Part shown: positions 39,995-48,884 of the stretch, in pieces | Layout: every line of letters starts with the position of its first letter | Numbering within the stretch: the stretch's first letter is position 1 | DNA from: Linepithema humile | Taxonomy: Eukaryota; Arthropoda; Insecta; Hymenoptera; Formicidae | NCBI RefSeq assembly: GCF_040581485.1 | Contig: NC_090128.1 | Coordinates: 7,440,001-7,504,000 of the forward strand | Reading direction: 5' to 3' | DNA: 64,000 bases | Position numbers and translations under genes: made by a program | Notes under the pieces: generated by a model | What the model saw: only the letters and a program-made list of their open reading frames with translations | Databases searched by the model: none | What the model was told of the DNA's origin: nothing

Positions 39995-40138
39995 TACACA
40001 CACACGTGTACACTCACCGTGCGCTAGGGATCCGATCAGGAGCGTGCACAGGATGACGGGCAACAGCAAGATTCGCGTCGGTCCGTGCTGTCTGTTCGCA
40101 CCGTTAAAAAAGCACCACCGTTTCTCCTCGCGCGCCAT
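10316..40138 (-). CDS. Plxdc2: Plexin domain-containing protein (PLXDC1/2, TEM7 family), complete, 8 coding exons
   Basis: Coding exons in transcript order: 40138-40018, 14443-14067, 13890-13504, 13053-12861, 12316-12107, 11689-11291, 10860-10724, 10384-10316. All junctions are GT-AG and phase-consistent (1,0,0,1,1,1,0), giving 630 residues. Order: signal peptide with hydrophobic core near 22-38; Q/P/T-rich linker within 41-166; segment with several N-glycosylation sequons (167-295); nidogen-like region containing FPFYGH and VEWDKV (296-429); Cys-rich PSI domain near 463-515 with CRDC and CKWC; membrane helix near 573-595; short tail ending GEARYTAATIHM. Vertebrate PLXDC1/2 are cell-surface type I proteins that bind matrix and serve as PEDF receptors; the ligand in insects is not shown here. 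The tail match makes the family call firm, but PLXDC1 versus PLXDC2 cannot be decided because insects probably have one co-orthologue. Intron 1 is 25.6 kb. Confidence 0.93.
10724..10860 (-). CDS. Plxdc2: PLXDC coding exon 7 (transmembrane helix)
   Basis: Acceptor TTTTTCAG, donor CAGG|GTAAGA. Encodes a single membrane segment (GIIGILTVVALVIGFAGWGAY) followed by SGQMLIR. Reading through the donor would end after 10 more codons at 10694 with a non-conserved tail. The donor and the matching exon at 10384 show the true end. Confidence 0.93.
11291..11689 (-). CDS. Plxdc2: PLXDC coding exon 6 (PSI domain)
   Basis: Acceptor GTTTTGCAG, donor ACCA|GTAAGT. Begins YEYHRV, then a PSI-type cysteine pattern including CLSQENCRDC, CKWC, LSQCS and KSC (residues about 463-515), followed by an acidic, His-containing juxtamembrane stretch. 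Confidence 0.93.
12107..12316 (-). CDS. Plxdc2: PLXDC coding exon 5 (nidogen-like region)
   Basis: Acceptor CACGATAG, donor TTCT|GTAAGT. Encodes FTVEWDKVVLQDK, FTFQVTLHQNGDIVFVY and VGVSDAYIMDRTVF. This is the beta-rich continuation of the nidogen-like region. Confidence 0.93.
12861..13053 (-). CDS. Plxdc2: PLXDC coding exon 4 (nidogen-like region)
   Basis: Acceptor CCGTTGCAG, donor AACG|GTGAGT. Encodes LKFDFPFYGHKVRN and a following TGGFLYTGEYVHSWLAATQYIAPLMANFD segment, the best-conserved part of TEM7-family ectodomains. Confidence 0.93.
13205..13380 (-). repeat. Dispersed repeat in PLXDC intron 3, inverted copy
   Basis: The reverse complement matches parts of 7970-8280. It lies in the 450-bp intron between PLXDC exons 3 and 4 and contains no coding signal. 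Confidence 0.45.
13504..13890 (-). CDS. Plxdc2: PLXDC coding exon 3
   Basis: Acceptor TTCGTAG before 13890, donor GCCGCG|GTGAGA after 13504, phase 0 at both ends. Contains several N-x-S/T sequons and the YWVDMENHPDLKINYLLSQSHRR stretch that leads into the nidogen-like region in the family. The first 29 residues precede the first possible start codon, so a simple ORF search truncates this exon. Confidence 0.88.
14067..14443 (-). CDS. Plxdc2: PLXDC coding exon 2 (Q/P/T-rich linker)
   Basis: Acceptor CATTCCAG before 14443, donor GAG|GTGGGT after 14067. The start DDSYYNYALLEGKSL is ordered in character. It is followed by a basic site (RIRRA) and a run rich in Gln, Pro and Thr, probably an O-glycosylated or flexible extracellular linker. 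Confidence 0.88.
17891..18195. repeat. Tandem duplication, period about 140-150 bp, two copies and a stub
   Basis: Units begin at 17891, 18043 and 18180 (GATATTAATT / GATTTATTAA / GATTTATTGA). Within each long unit come GGAATTC, a TTCATCATTT word and an A-rich end with AAAAATTATAATTAAAAAA. Diverged, inside PLXDC intron 1. Confidence 0.6.
34315..34336. repeat. (TC)n microsatellite
   Basis: Pure CT run 215 bp upstream of exon-like segment A. It makes short Ser/Leu ORFs in three frames. Confidence 0.9.
34552..34639 (+). other. Exon-like segment A on the strand opposite PLXDC
   Basis: A strong acceptor (CATCGTTATCTGTTACAG) and strong donor (GTAGG|GTGAGT) flank 88 nt. One frame is open and Gly/Lys-rich (GGLKGEGGGSGKTSGAGG), and it stays open into segment B. 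May be a coding exon of a nested gene or part of a spliced non-coding RNA. Confidence 0.45.
34947..34987 (+). other. Exon-like segment B on the strand opposite PLXDC
   Basis: Acceptor TTATATGTTACAG and donor GTGTCG|GTGAGT flank 41 nt. Continuing the open frame of segment A gives STCKSNSAAAHRV. A third phase-compatible acceptor (AATCAGTTTCAG) ends at 35185, and its frame stays open to a stop at 35333. The 307-bp intron between A and B is normal for this locus. Confidence 0.42.
39397..39481. repeat. (GAC)n trinucleotide tracts
   Basis: Two GAC runs separated by a CpG-rich spacer. They generate spurious Arg-rich ORFs on the minus strand. Confidence 0.85.
39935..40006. repeat. Compound (CA)n(TA)n(CA)n microsatellite beside PLXDC exon 1
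   Basis: Pure CA, then TA, then CA runs. Read on the minus strand, TG/TA repeats start a few bases inside intron 1 after the GTGAGT donor. Confidence 0.95.
40018..40138 (-). CDS. Plxdc2: PLXDC coding exon 1 (signal peptide)
   Basis: ATG at 40138-40136. Encodes residues 1-40 with a Leu/Ile-rich core (RILLLPVILCTLLIG) and ends after SLAHG in phase 1 at donor G|GTGAGT. A CA/TA microsatellite begins within 15 nt of the donor. The phase fits exon 2 at 14443. Confidence 0.85.
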
Positions 40139-40800
40139 AATTACGTCAAAAAGATAACGACGAAAAAGATCTCTTTCTTTCGTCTCGTCCTTCCGCTTCC
40201 GAGGGGGACGTATCGCGCAAAAATTACACTTCGCGTATCCCCTTCGGTTGCTGACGCGAGGGACGAATCGAAAGAACTCTCGGCGGCAACGGCAAAGGAT
40301 GAAGAAGGACGGAGCGAGAGACGGAGACGGACAAAGGCGCGGGTGTTGTAGGGAAACCTTAGACAGAGAGGGCGAGGAGACAAGGAACGTCTGGCTGGAA
40401 ATTTACAAGGGTTGACAATGGGACGAGACACGGCAAGGGGTAAAACGCGTTGTCGCCACGCGAACAAACTGTCTCGCGAGAGTCTGCTTCGAAAGTAAAA
40501 TAAAAAAAAAAAAGAAAAATGTAATTTCCTTCTGTTTTCGCGCTTGCCGCGACGCGGAAGAAGCTTCCGGAACGGAAAAAAAGTGCGATTCGCGACGGGA
40601 CACACTGACGCGAGCGAAACGATCGACGACGACAGTTCTGGTGAGAGAAGCTGTTTCTTCGGTTTTACGTTCGCTTTAAACCGGTACCATCGGATAGCGT
40701 ACCACGGCGACGGCACTCGCTTGCGACGCGAACGGCATGCTCGCTCTCACTAGCCGCTCGCCGTATTCGCCAATCGCTCTCGCCCACTCCGTAGCCTCGA
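40139..40800 (-). promoter_or_regulatory. Plxdc2: PLXDC 5' UTR and promoter region
   Basis: CpG-rich sequence with many CGCG, GACG and CGAC words directly upstream of the PLXDC ATG, grading into AT-rich intergenic DNA past about 40.9 kb. No TATA box placed convincingly; a broad CpG-type promoter is likely. The transcription start is not determinable from sequence alone. Confidence 0.4.
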
Positions 40801-42021
40801 GATAATCTAGATGGTTTTACAGCTAAATCGACTCGCCACCAGATGATGAGCGAGCCAATAGTACGCTCGTGCGATCGTTCGCCCGTTTCTTACGCGCCAA
40901 GTCCAAATGTCTTTTGGAATCGCATTGCAAAATAATGATTTTGATGCGAAAAATTATTTTTGGAAATGGGAAGATGGAAAGATTAAAGATAATAATATAC
41001 ACAAATGAAGAGATAAGAAAATGCAGTAACATACAGAGATAAAAGTGATAGTGATGATAGATAAGATAATATAAAATAAGAGATTTTGCTCTTTTTCTGA
41101 GTTTATTTGTTTTGAAACGTGCTGATGCTTACTTAAAATTAGATCAATTATTATTGAGCAAAAGATAATATTTCTTGATACACCGACAAGAAAGATCACT
41201 GCTCTATCACAGCAAGATAACTGTTTTGTGTTGCAAAATAATGTTATTGCAAATAATTCTCTTCTTTAATTCTGTATATTTTATTAAATATTTATTATAT
41301 TTTGTAACATGAATAGATTATTGATTGAGATTTTCGATAAGATATTCGTTTGCGAGCCGATATTCATGAAAAGGAGAACCACTGCAAGCACCGTTGAATA
41401 AAGAAAAGATTACTTCACGGGGTGAATCCGGAGGTGATACTAGACATAATTCCGGGAGGCCATCTGCGCTCCCCAACTGTGAACTGTGGATCGATTGATG
41501 TTGTCCGAGAATAACCTAAGAAAAAAAATCGCGTGACAATAACTATAGCGTTCGAATAAGTACATAATATTGCTGGATATTTTTTCGTGATTACGTAGTT
41601 ATTTTTTCCATGATTAAATTTTAAAAAATCTGATTATTTTAAATGTTGGACGATTAAGCTTTGTCGAAAATTAAGTCACCTAAATAGAAAAAATAATTTA
41701 AATTTAATGTCTAACACATATAACTTATTTTATCACATTCTAAATTATTTCGAAATTACAGATCCGTATAGGATTTCATATAGTTAAACACGGTATATTA
41801 AAACGGGAGAGGGAGAGACTATTTGAAATGAAAATTAATCCTTTGTAGTCCGAATTATCTCGACAAAGAAGCCGATATTAATTATACTAGATTAAAATGA
41901 GCGTAATGATCAATTACCATTATCTAGAAAATTATATGGTTATTAGAAGACCATAATTCGCTAATTGAACATTCCTAACTTTAACTATATGGAAAACTGT
42001 GCGCGGGATTATCATAAAACG
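40801..42021. other. Intergenic DNA between the PLXDC promoter and the CFAP69 3' end
   Basis: AT-rich beyond about 40.9 kb. It should contain the CFAP69 3' UTR and polyadenylation site. No gene seen. Confidence 0.55.
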
Positions 42022-42528
42022 CTATCGAATCCAGCTTGACATAAAATCACGAAGGATTAGAGCTAAATTGAAGTTCCATAAACTCTGCAATTTTACCGTA
42101 ACGTTCGCTTTGTCCGAAAACGTTCGGTGACAATGCTCGGCATCAGCGTCGCGTGGAAACGACAATGCCGCGTTCACTTGTTGTCTCTGTCGATTTTTCT
42201 TCCATAACATGTACGATCTATCGGTCGTGCGGCGAATACGGTCCACCTCATCGAGCGCTTCCAAAGTTGGGGCCAGTTTGGAATCGCGTATTCTCTCCAA
42301 TTCGTCTTTTTCTAGAATTTCTTCTGTGCGCTTAGCGGTCGCGATTAGCTTCTTCTGGCGCTCCTCGATCAGTATACCCCATGATCGGTGCCATTGCATT
42401 ATATGAGTGATCAGGTAGGCGTCTATACTTAACGGTGTGATGTCAGCCTGCTCCAGGTATTTGCTGAGCTCCGTCCACATTTGACCGAGCTTCAACCGTA
42501 GATACATATCGACGCAGCAAAACGTTAT
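42022..42528 (-). CDS. CFAP69: CFAP69 terminal exon 10
   Basis: Acceptor TTTTTCAG before 42528, stop TAG at 42024-42022. Begins ITFCCVDMYLRLKLGQMWTEL and then becomes a long charged helix rich in Lys, Arg and Glu, including RSYMLWKKNRQRQQ, like the C-terminal coiled region of the family. Confidence 0.9.
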   Translation of the reverse strand: MTFCCVDMYLRLKLGQMWTELSKYLEQADITPLSIDAYLITHIMQWHRSWGILIEERQKKLIATAKRTEEILEKDELERIRDSKLAPTLEALDEVDRIRRTTDRSYMLWKKNRQRQQVNAALSFPRDADAEHCHRTFSDKANVTVKLQSLWNFNLALILRDFMSSWIR

Positions 42529-45500
42529 CTGAAAAAGAAATGTTACAGCAAGATTTGTTATCATTTCATTCCTCCTATAAAAATAATTTAAGAGAAGTTA
42601 GAATTTCAACTAGAATTTTACTAGAAATTTTTTAAAATTTATTTAATGATATTTAATTTGGAATTATTATGTATTGTTTCATTTAGCTAGCCGTCTATTT
42701 CGTCAAAAAATAGTTAAATAATTTTATATCCGATTTTTGAGCTCAATTTGATCGTCCGACTTCATTTATCATCATGATTTTGACCTGAAGTAGAGCTTAC
42801 GCGATCTTTTGTTGGCAGCTCGTGGAGTAATACTTTATAATGCTTCTTGGCAGTTTCGTATTTATTCCCGTCTCTCTCAATGATTTTCAGAATGCTAAAA
42901 ATTTTCGATCGCGTCGAACCGAACATGTCGACAATAGTAGGACTGTCGCCTGCAGTGAGTTTTGAACAATAGGTGTCTGTCCATTGCTTAATGCCCATCT
43001 GAGGCAATTCAGGATCTAAAAGAGTGAACGAATTTAATTGTAATATATTTGCAAAATTTTTATTCTGTTTCTGTTAGATGCAAGTTTTTTAATTATCAAA
43101 AATATTCTATGTTTTGCGCAAGATTTTGCGAATAAAAAACGTTAAACACTTTGAAGAGAACTACGCGCGCGATTTCGTGATTTGCGAGTCTGCACCTGCT
43201 ATGGAGCCGTCGGCGCGTCTTTGTATGCCAATTCGGTCTTCTTCCTCTCGCCAGATAATCGCGAGCAAGGACATGAATTCTGTCTTTTTATCTGCGCCTC
43301 TCCAGGTGCAGAAAAATGGCCCGCAGAAAATGCAATCGCATATATCGGTCAGCGCACCGAGATACAGGCATCTTACAGGATAACTCGTGATCTCAAGGAT
43401 ATCGAGCATGGAATAGAGTCCGCCGCTTTTTAGAAAAGCTTGAAGTTTCGCAGGACACCGTGCTATGCACTCCCAAATATAACAACCTATCGCTAGCAAG
43501 AGTCTATCGAAGTAAGAATATAATGAGAAATTTATTTAGAACATATTTTTTCTTTCATCTCTATTTTAATTTTTTCTAATTTAGCGATGTTTATAAAACT
43601 TTGTTGATTGATAAAGTTCCTATAATTTACTAGTTAGCTGAACAGGAAATAATAATAAGAGTAACAGAGACTTTTGTATAAATTGTCATCACCGTTGATC
43701 TATTTGGGAGTCCTCTTTCCTTTGACACAAACACTTGGTTAAGATCTCCATGACGAACTCGATACTTTGCTGCCCGTACATCTGTTGAACATCTGTCTGT
43801 TTTTTTAGGAGACCCTCTAAGGTTACCAGCAGCAATGTTAATATACGTTGCTTTCTCATTGTGAGCTTAGCCAAACCCACTACATTACTGGTTAATTCTA
43901 AAATTTGAGAAAAGAAAATATATTTAAAATAACAGAAAAAAGACTGAGCCTGGCGTCAAATTTTTGCAGTATTATTCTGTATTGAATTGTAATATCTTTT
44001 GCACTCTCATGTTCGCACTTGATTCTTGTGTGTGTAGTTTTTTTTTTGTTATAAAGTTAAGAATTTAGAGATTATAAATTATTTGTAATATCTTACTAAT
44101 TAACAATGGTATCATTTCGTTTTTCCGAAAGTCTTCCATCAAAACAGTTTCGTCTTTTAGTATTATTGAGCAAATTGTTCTCGAAAAAATCATCGCAACA
44201 TGCTCGTTAAATTCCACGTTCAAAAGTTGTTCAATCATCATTAATAATCTATGAGAATTCAACAATATTATATTTGCTCTGAAATTCTATGAATTTTTTA
44301 TTCGTGTCCTTTTTTTTACATGGATGTGCCGTTGCATTTCACAAATTCCGCCGCTATTTGTGGCGCCAATAAGGATAAAATATACATCGTATGCTCTAAG
44401 AGAATCACCGACAAGGAAGATCCTTTATTCTTTTTATCGTTCATGCAGGACGTAATGATTCGAAGGATAATCGGCATAATCATCGCTTTCTGCATTATCT
44501 GGGCGTTTAAAAAGTTTTTCTATCGATTGATATATTTCTTGAAGAAACTAATAACTTACGAAGACATAAATGTCGATCTCGGCAAGATGGCCAACGATCA
44601 TTAGCAAAATCCTCTTGAAAAAGAGATCCTCTTCACTGTCGGAGAACTTTACGTTTTCAGTCCATACTTTGGCAGTGTCGGATTTGATTGCGGGTAAAAG
44701 ATTAACGATATCCTCTGCGATGCCACTGCTAGCGAGATCCCACGAAGGTAAAGCCACGATTCCGGCGAGGATTAATGCCGCGATATCGTTTCTGATTCTC
44801 AAATTGATGGCGCAGTGCCGACCGCGAAGTATCTGTCTCTTGAAGGAATATCTTAAACCCCTGTACTGCGTCAGAAATCGCATATTTTATGCTTGACAGC
44901 CTCGAAAAATACGATAAATATATTTTATTGAAGAAAAAAACTTTAAGAAATTAAAATTTAAAGAAACTTGTGGAATTAAAAGAAAATATTCATAAAAAAC
45001 ATGCAATAATTTGCAATATCTTTACGAATATGATAAAAAATAATATATCTAAGCTTAAAAATAATGCGCTTATAAGGAGAATTTATTCTATGATTACTTT
45101 TTTTCTGCAGCATTTTTAGATTATTTATTAATTAGAACGTGTTATTAATTAATAATACCACATGGCGCATTTCTTGAGCGATGGTAGGTTCTTCAGAGGT
45201 TCAGGTGGCGTTTTTAGAGGTAAAACAGATCCCATTAGACTCCACAGAAGATTCATAATCAAGAGCATGGTATCCCACGAATATTCCTCTCCTTTGAGCG
45301 GTATGTCCAGTGGTCTGGTGCAACGCAGCTGCGTTGCGTAGGGAAGATCCATTCTGATGAGCAGCGTACTTAGCACGTTGGCCTCCAGCATTCTGTGACC
45401 TTTATTTGAAAATGTATAAATGCCACTAACTTACAGGCAACGCCGGAAGCGTCCTAGCGACCAACTCTTGCGCTTTAACGTCCGCGTAATCCATTGGAAT

Positions 45501-46711
45501 AATATTTGAATAAATTACGCGCTCAGTACGCAAGCGTTCAGTATGATAATTTGCTGTGGGCTACGCCCGAAGATTCTCTTTGTCTTGAATTACATTTTCG
45601 AAGACTTGAAAGAAATGCTCTCCGGGCGAGAAACTGGCTCGAGTTGAATTGAAAGAAAACAGACGTTTACGACAAAAGAATATGCGACAATCTGCAATAT
45701 TTTTACAATTATAATTTAGTTCTCGATTTACTTACAACACCGGTGCGAAACCGAAGCAAGTGTGAAAGCTAGTTCCAAGATCTTTGGATACAACTTCGGT
45801 AAAGCAACTTCCAGCAGCTCGACTATGATAATCGGCAGCCTGGAATTCTCCGCCGCGCGCCGACGGAAATCTAATTTTACCGCCGCGACATTTGCCAGTT
45901 TCTTTCCAATTAATAAGCCGTCGAGAGCGTCGTGAATCCTCTGGATGTCCTCTTTGTTGCGCAAAATCGTTAGAAGATAACCCAGCGATGTAAAGTAGCG
46001 CTCCATAACGACGGAGCTGACGAGATTCTCGGAAGTCCGCTTCAGTAAAGGTGGCCGGCTGCATAACTGTAGCATCCGGTCCAGATGCACTCGATAGTTG
46101 TCGACTTCTTCGGTTTTCACGGCTAGAAACTCTAGCACTTTTATTACGGCCGGCAGGTGCTTGACTGGCTGAAAGACGTCTTTAAGGAAACGCACTTTGG
46201 AACGATTGGAAAGTTTCGAAAGAATCGAGGCATTTAATGCAAGCAACTTGTATCACAAATGTAATTTTTTTAAAACACGTGCAGTGTTAACGCACCTTTT
46301 GCTTTTTTAACAAAATTTAACAAGCTTCGATAAATTTCGCCCGCAAAAATATTTATCGCGATTGTAATCGCAAATGCAATTTTTAAAAGTAAGCATAATG
46401 TTAATGCACTTTTTTTTTAAATAGAATCCGGATGGCTTCGATGATTTTCGCTAAAAGATATTAAAGGATACGTAACCCTCGTCGCCGATCTCGCGTAGAT
46501 AATCGCATAAAAGTCGCGATATCCGCGCGACGTGATCTCTGGTGACAGAATCCGACACGAGTTGTCGCAATTTCTCCACCGTGTAATCCGCATTTACTCT
46601 GCGGCATTTTTCCGCGTCGCTCAAATGCAACGCGGGACAATCGCAGATCACGTACTTCGGACAGGCGGATCCTTTAACGGGACGACGATCCTGCTGCCCC
46701 TTCTGCTCCAT
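42022..46711 (-). CDS. CFAP69: Cilia- and flagella-associated protein 69, complete, 10 exons
   Basis: Exons: 46711-46472, 46246-45736, 45399-45159, 44860-44560, 44498-44320, 44278-44097, 43897-43693, 43503-43196, 43015-42801, 42528-42022. All junctions agree in phase and give 962 residues, close to vertebrate CFAP69 (about 940). Most of the chain is helical armadillo-type repeats; the last 170 residues are charged and probably coiled-coil. The match is clearest in exon 8, including SGGLYSMLDILEI and IIWREEEDRIGIQRRADGSI, and in the LRIRNDIAALILAGIVAL stretch. Vertebrate CFAP69 acts in sperm flagella and olfactory cilia; in insects a role in sperm tails or sensory cilia is inference. Two boundaries are less certain: the weak exon 1 donor TAC|GTATCC and the exon 3 acceptor AATAAAG|GT. 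The first ATG at 46711 follows AT-rich non-coding sequence. Confidence 0.88.
42801..43015 (-). CDS. CFAP69: CFAP69 exon 9
   Basis: Acceptor CTCTTTTAG, donor GATCGC|GTAAGC. Encodes SPTIVDMFGSTRSKIFSILK, corresponding to the vertebrate segment around SIAVMDVSENIRAKIYAILG. Confidence 0.9.
43196..43503 (-). CDS. CFAP69: CFAP69 exon 8 (most conserved block)
   Basis: Acceptor TTCGATAG, donor AGCAG|GTGCAG. Carries CYIWECIARCPAKLQAFLK, SGGLYSMLDILEI and IIWREEEDRIGIQRRADGSI. It matches vertebrate CFAP69 block by block and is the main basis for the identification. Confidence 0.92.
43693..43897 (-). CDS. CFAP69: CFAP69 exon 7
   Basis: Acceptor AAATTTTAG, donor CAACG|GTGATG. Encodes RKQRILTLLLVTLEGLLKKQ and SIEFVMEILTKCL, repeat helices in phase with both neighbours. 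Confidence 0.86.
44097..44278 (-). CDS. CFAP69: CFAP69 exon 6
   Basis: Acceptor GAATTTCAG, donor ATTA|GTAAGA. Helical: LLMMIEQLLNVEF and ILKDETVLMEDFRKNEMIP, matching the vertebrate LLRAVVYLEDETVNTDLCEKG segment. Confidence 0.86.
44320..44498 (-). CDS. CFAP69: CFAP69 exon 5
   Basis: Acceptor ACGCCCAG before 44498, donor TCCAT|GTAAAA. Sixty residues rich in Ile, Leu and Met with the repeat-like LLEHTMYILSLLAPQIAAEF. A longer plus-strand ORF over the same bases is only its shadow. Confidence 0.83.
44560..44860 (-). CDS. CFAP69: CFAP69 exon 4
   Basis: Acceptor GTACAG before 44860, donor GTCTTC|GTAAGT. Encodes SFKRQILRG and LRIRNDIAALILAGIVAL, matching the vertebrate LRNDILVITTII region. Confidence 0.87.
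45159..45399 (-). CDS. CFAP69: CFAP69 exon 3
   Basis: Acceptor AATAAAG|GT, donor ATGTG|GTATTA. Joining from exon 2 gives a repeat helix running through HRCCHRMLEANVLSTLL, which aligns with vertebrate CFAP69 without a gap. This argues against including the exon-like segment at 45435-45553. Confidence 0.82.
45736..46246 (-). CDS. CFAP69: CFAP69 exon 2 (armadillo-type helices)
   Basis: Acceptor GATACAAG before 46246, donor TGTT|GTAAGT. 170 residues of continuous amphipathic helices (for example HLPAVIKVLEFLAVKTEEV) matching the N-terminal repeat region of the family. Confidence 0.85.
46472..46711 (-). CDS. CFAP69: CFAP69 exon 1
   Basis: ATG at 46711-46709. Eighty residues ending in a helical stretch (VARISRLLCDYLREIGDEGY). 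The donor TAC|GTATCC is weak but is the one that keeps phase with exon 2. An alternative GT four bases upstream would break the frame. Confidence 0.75.
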
Positions 46712-48599
46712 TCGGCTAAATTATTCACGGGAGAATGTCATGCCTACAAATTACGCCGTTAATCACCAGTCTACCTCTTAATCGTTGATAATAAATTAAC
46801 TTCGCGTCGTATCGTCGACCGTATCTTGTTTCCGCTCGCGATATTCCGTGACCGATGTAAATTCCGGTTCTTCAGCTCGGGGGCTATCGGCAAATTAAAA
46901 CTCTCATACCATTAACGATAAATGTTCCAAAAGAAAAATTTACACCGGACCGGTAACACGTGTTTGACGCGTTTAATAAGAATGAATGTGTGGACATGTG
47001 TAATTGCAATGATTTCAACCAGCAGATTTATTGAATTTAATAGATTGAATCTCTGGACTAAAACGATGAAATGAATCTTTCTTGAATCATTAACTATTAT
47101 TCTATTTTTTATAATATAAGCTGTCACTTCTTATACTTTATGAATTATTTGTATTTAAAAATAGTAGAGATATACAATATTCTGAAAAATTATGAAAAAT
47201 TTACAAAATTATTTTTTACGCACAATTTTTTATAAAAAGATATTTTTATTACACAATGTAATGTAGGTAAAGATGATAAAAATCATCGTCTACGAGCTAG
47301 CGCGCCCTACACATCAACGCACCAACTTACAAGCAGATGTTACGAGTCGCACCTTTCTCTTTCGAATTGATTGAAATTTTTCTTCTCGCAACTGTATAAC
47401 ATAACATTATTCCATTCTATATATTAATCATACTTTTGCAAATTTATATTTTTTTCCAAGATTTGTCTCACATTTTTATATTGTAAAATCAATAATCGTA
47501 AAATCGATTGTTTGTCACATCTTACAGAAGATACTAAAAAACGGATGTACATTTCAAAAACTCAACCGACATCGGCAGGTGTCTTCATACACACACGCAG
47601 GTAATAAAACTCATTTATAAATGATTATTTATAAATCACAAAACTGCAGATATAAATTGTATCTACAAGTGTTTTTTATCAATTTCTTCAAAATTGTCTT
47701 TCTCTACATGTCTTTAAGTTTTTACATTGAAAATCTTGACAATTAAGCATTATAAAAACTCTGTTTAATTAAAATTTGCTTGAAATGAAGCGAAGGATAT
47801 AAATTTATCAACCGCCATTTATTAGCACGTATAGAGATTCATTCGCGAAAAATCAATCTTCATCACTTTTAATTAAAAAAGAAAGCTTCTTTGAGTCAAT
47901 TCACGTGAAAATCTTCTCAATCTCTACATCTATAATTTTTCGACACCTTATATAGCAGATTCCTGCTAAAGAGAAAGAGAGAATTTCACACAAATGTTGG
48001 CGGCACAGTGCGCGCGTTTCTTTTCGTTTTTTTCGCACTCGCAATTTTTCAACGCGATCGCTTTTTCGAGCGGAAAACTTCGTTCGCAGGAAAACACCTT
48101 TTCGACTTTGATTCGCTTCATCTACGTCGCAACGTGTCACTGAACGGAATCGGCGAGATGCGTCGAGCGTGTATAGTCGTCCCTCCAGTGGTTACAGTCA
48201 TGTCGCGTACGTACGCATACACGCGTAACAGAATGAATAGAGCAGGATCGGCATTAAACTGCGAATGATCCCTACGCCAGATCCCATCATCCGGTAACAA
48301 AGTTGTCGATCTTTTTTCGACAAAAATTAAGAATTTAATTAAATTAAGAGTTGCGTAAAAGATTGCAATTGCAGCTCAGTAATTATTCAATTAGGTATTT
48401 AATCAAAATACAAGCTACAATAATCGTTACGTATGTGATCTCATGTTGGTACATAAAATCATAGATTAAACTATACAGAATCACGTAAATTATAATTATA
48501 ATACAAATTTACTAATCGCTGAAAAAAATTGAAAGTAGAAACGGGTTGAGGCTTCGATTTTGTGAATCTTAGACGAGGGCTTCGAGACTTTTGCTTACA
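46712..48599. other. Divergent intergenic region between CFAP69 and the plus-strand 5' exon
   Basis: AT-rich with a GC-richer patch at 48.0-48.3 kb. It should hold the CFAP69 promoter and possibly shared regulatory DNA. ORFs here overlap in both strands and are not convincing. Confidence 0.5.
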
Positions 48600-48884
48600 T
48601 CACCTTTGGCGTACAGGTGTGAGGGCGCGCACGCGCGCATCACAACCACTCGCGTGCGCTTGTGGAATCGGAGCGAGCGGACGCACACGTGTGGAGCGGT
48701 GGCGGCGGCAGTCGCGACGCTGACGTGAGACGGTGCATCGCGCGGTGCGATTTCTCCAGCTGAAATTTCGCGCCGGCCGAGGAGTATCGCTATTTTGAGT
48801 GCCGGTGATACCGAGATCGATTGTGACAAAATCGAACTTGGCCCGGAGATGTGACGGATTCCTGACGGCGACCTTGGCGGGATG
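48600..48884 (+). promoter_or_regulatory. Candidate plus-strand promoter and 5' UTR exon (probably stan)
   Basis: A CpG-dense segment ends in a good donor GGGATG|GTGAGT at 48884/48885 with no obvious coding frame. It is the nearest upstream exon-like end for the plus-strand leader that begins at 59251, implying a 10.4 kb first intron. It contains a start-stop ATGTGA at 48849. The 5' boundary given is approximate, and the link to stan is inference. Confidence 0.35.

Larger units (their letters stand above)
14444..40017 (-). other. PLXDC intron 1 (25.6 kb)
   Basis: Mostly AT-rich, with GC/CpG-richer islands near 24.9-25.4, 29.8-30.0, 30.5-30.8 and 33.0-33.4 kb that could be enhancers or alternative promoters. 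Apart from the exon-like pair at 34.55-34.99 kb and the repeats listed separately, I see no coding exon with convincing homology. Many short ORFs in the islands overlap in several frames and look like composition effects. Confidence 0.75.

Noticed and set aside
44320..44604. 94-codon plus-strand ORF with a hydrophobic segment
   Set aside because: Exact antisense shadow of CFAP69 exon 5 and part of exon 4, which have consistent splice phases and family similarity.
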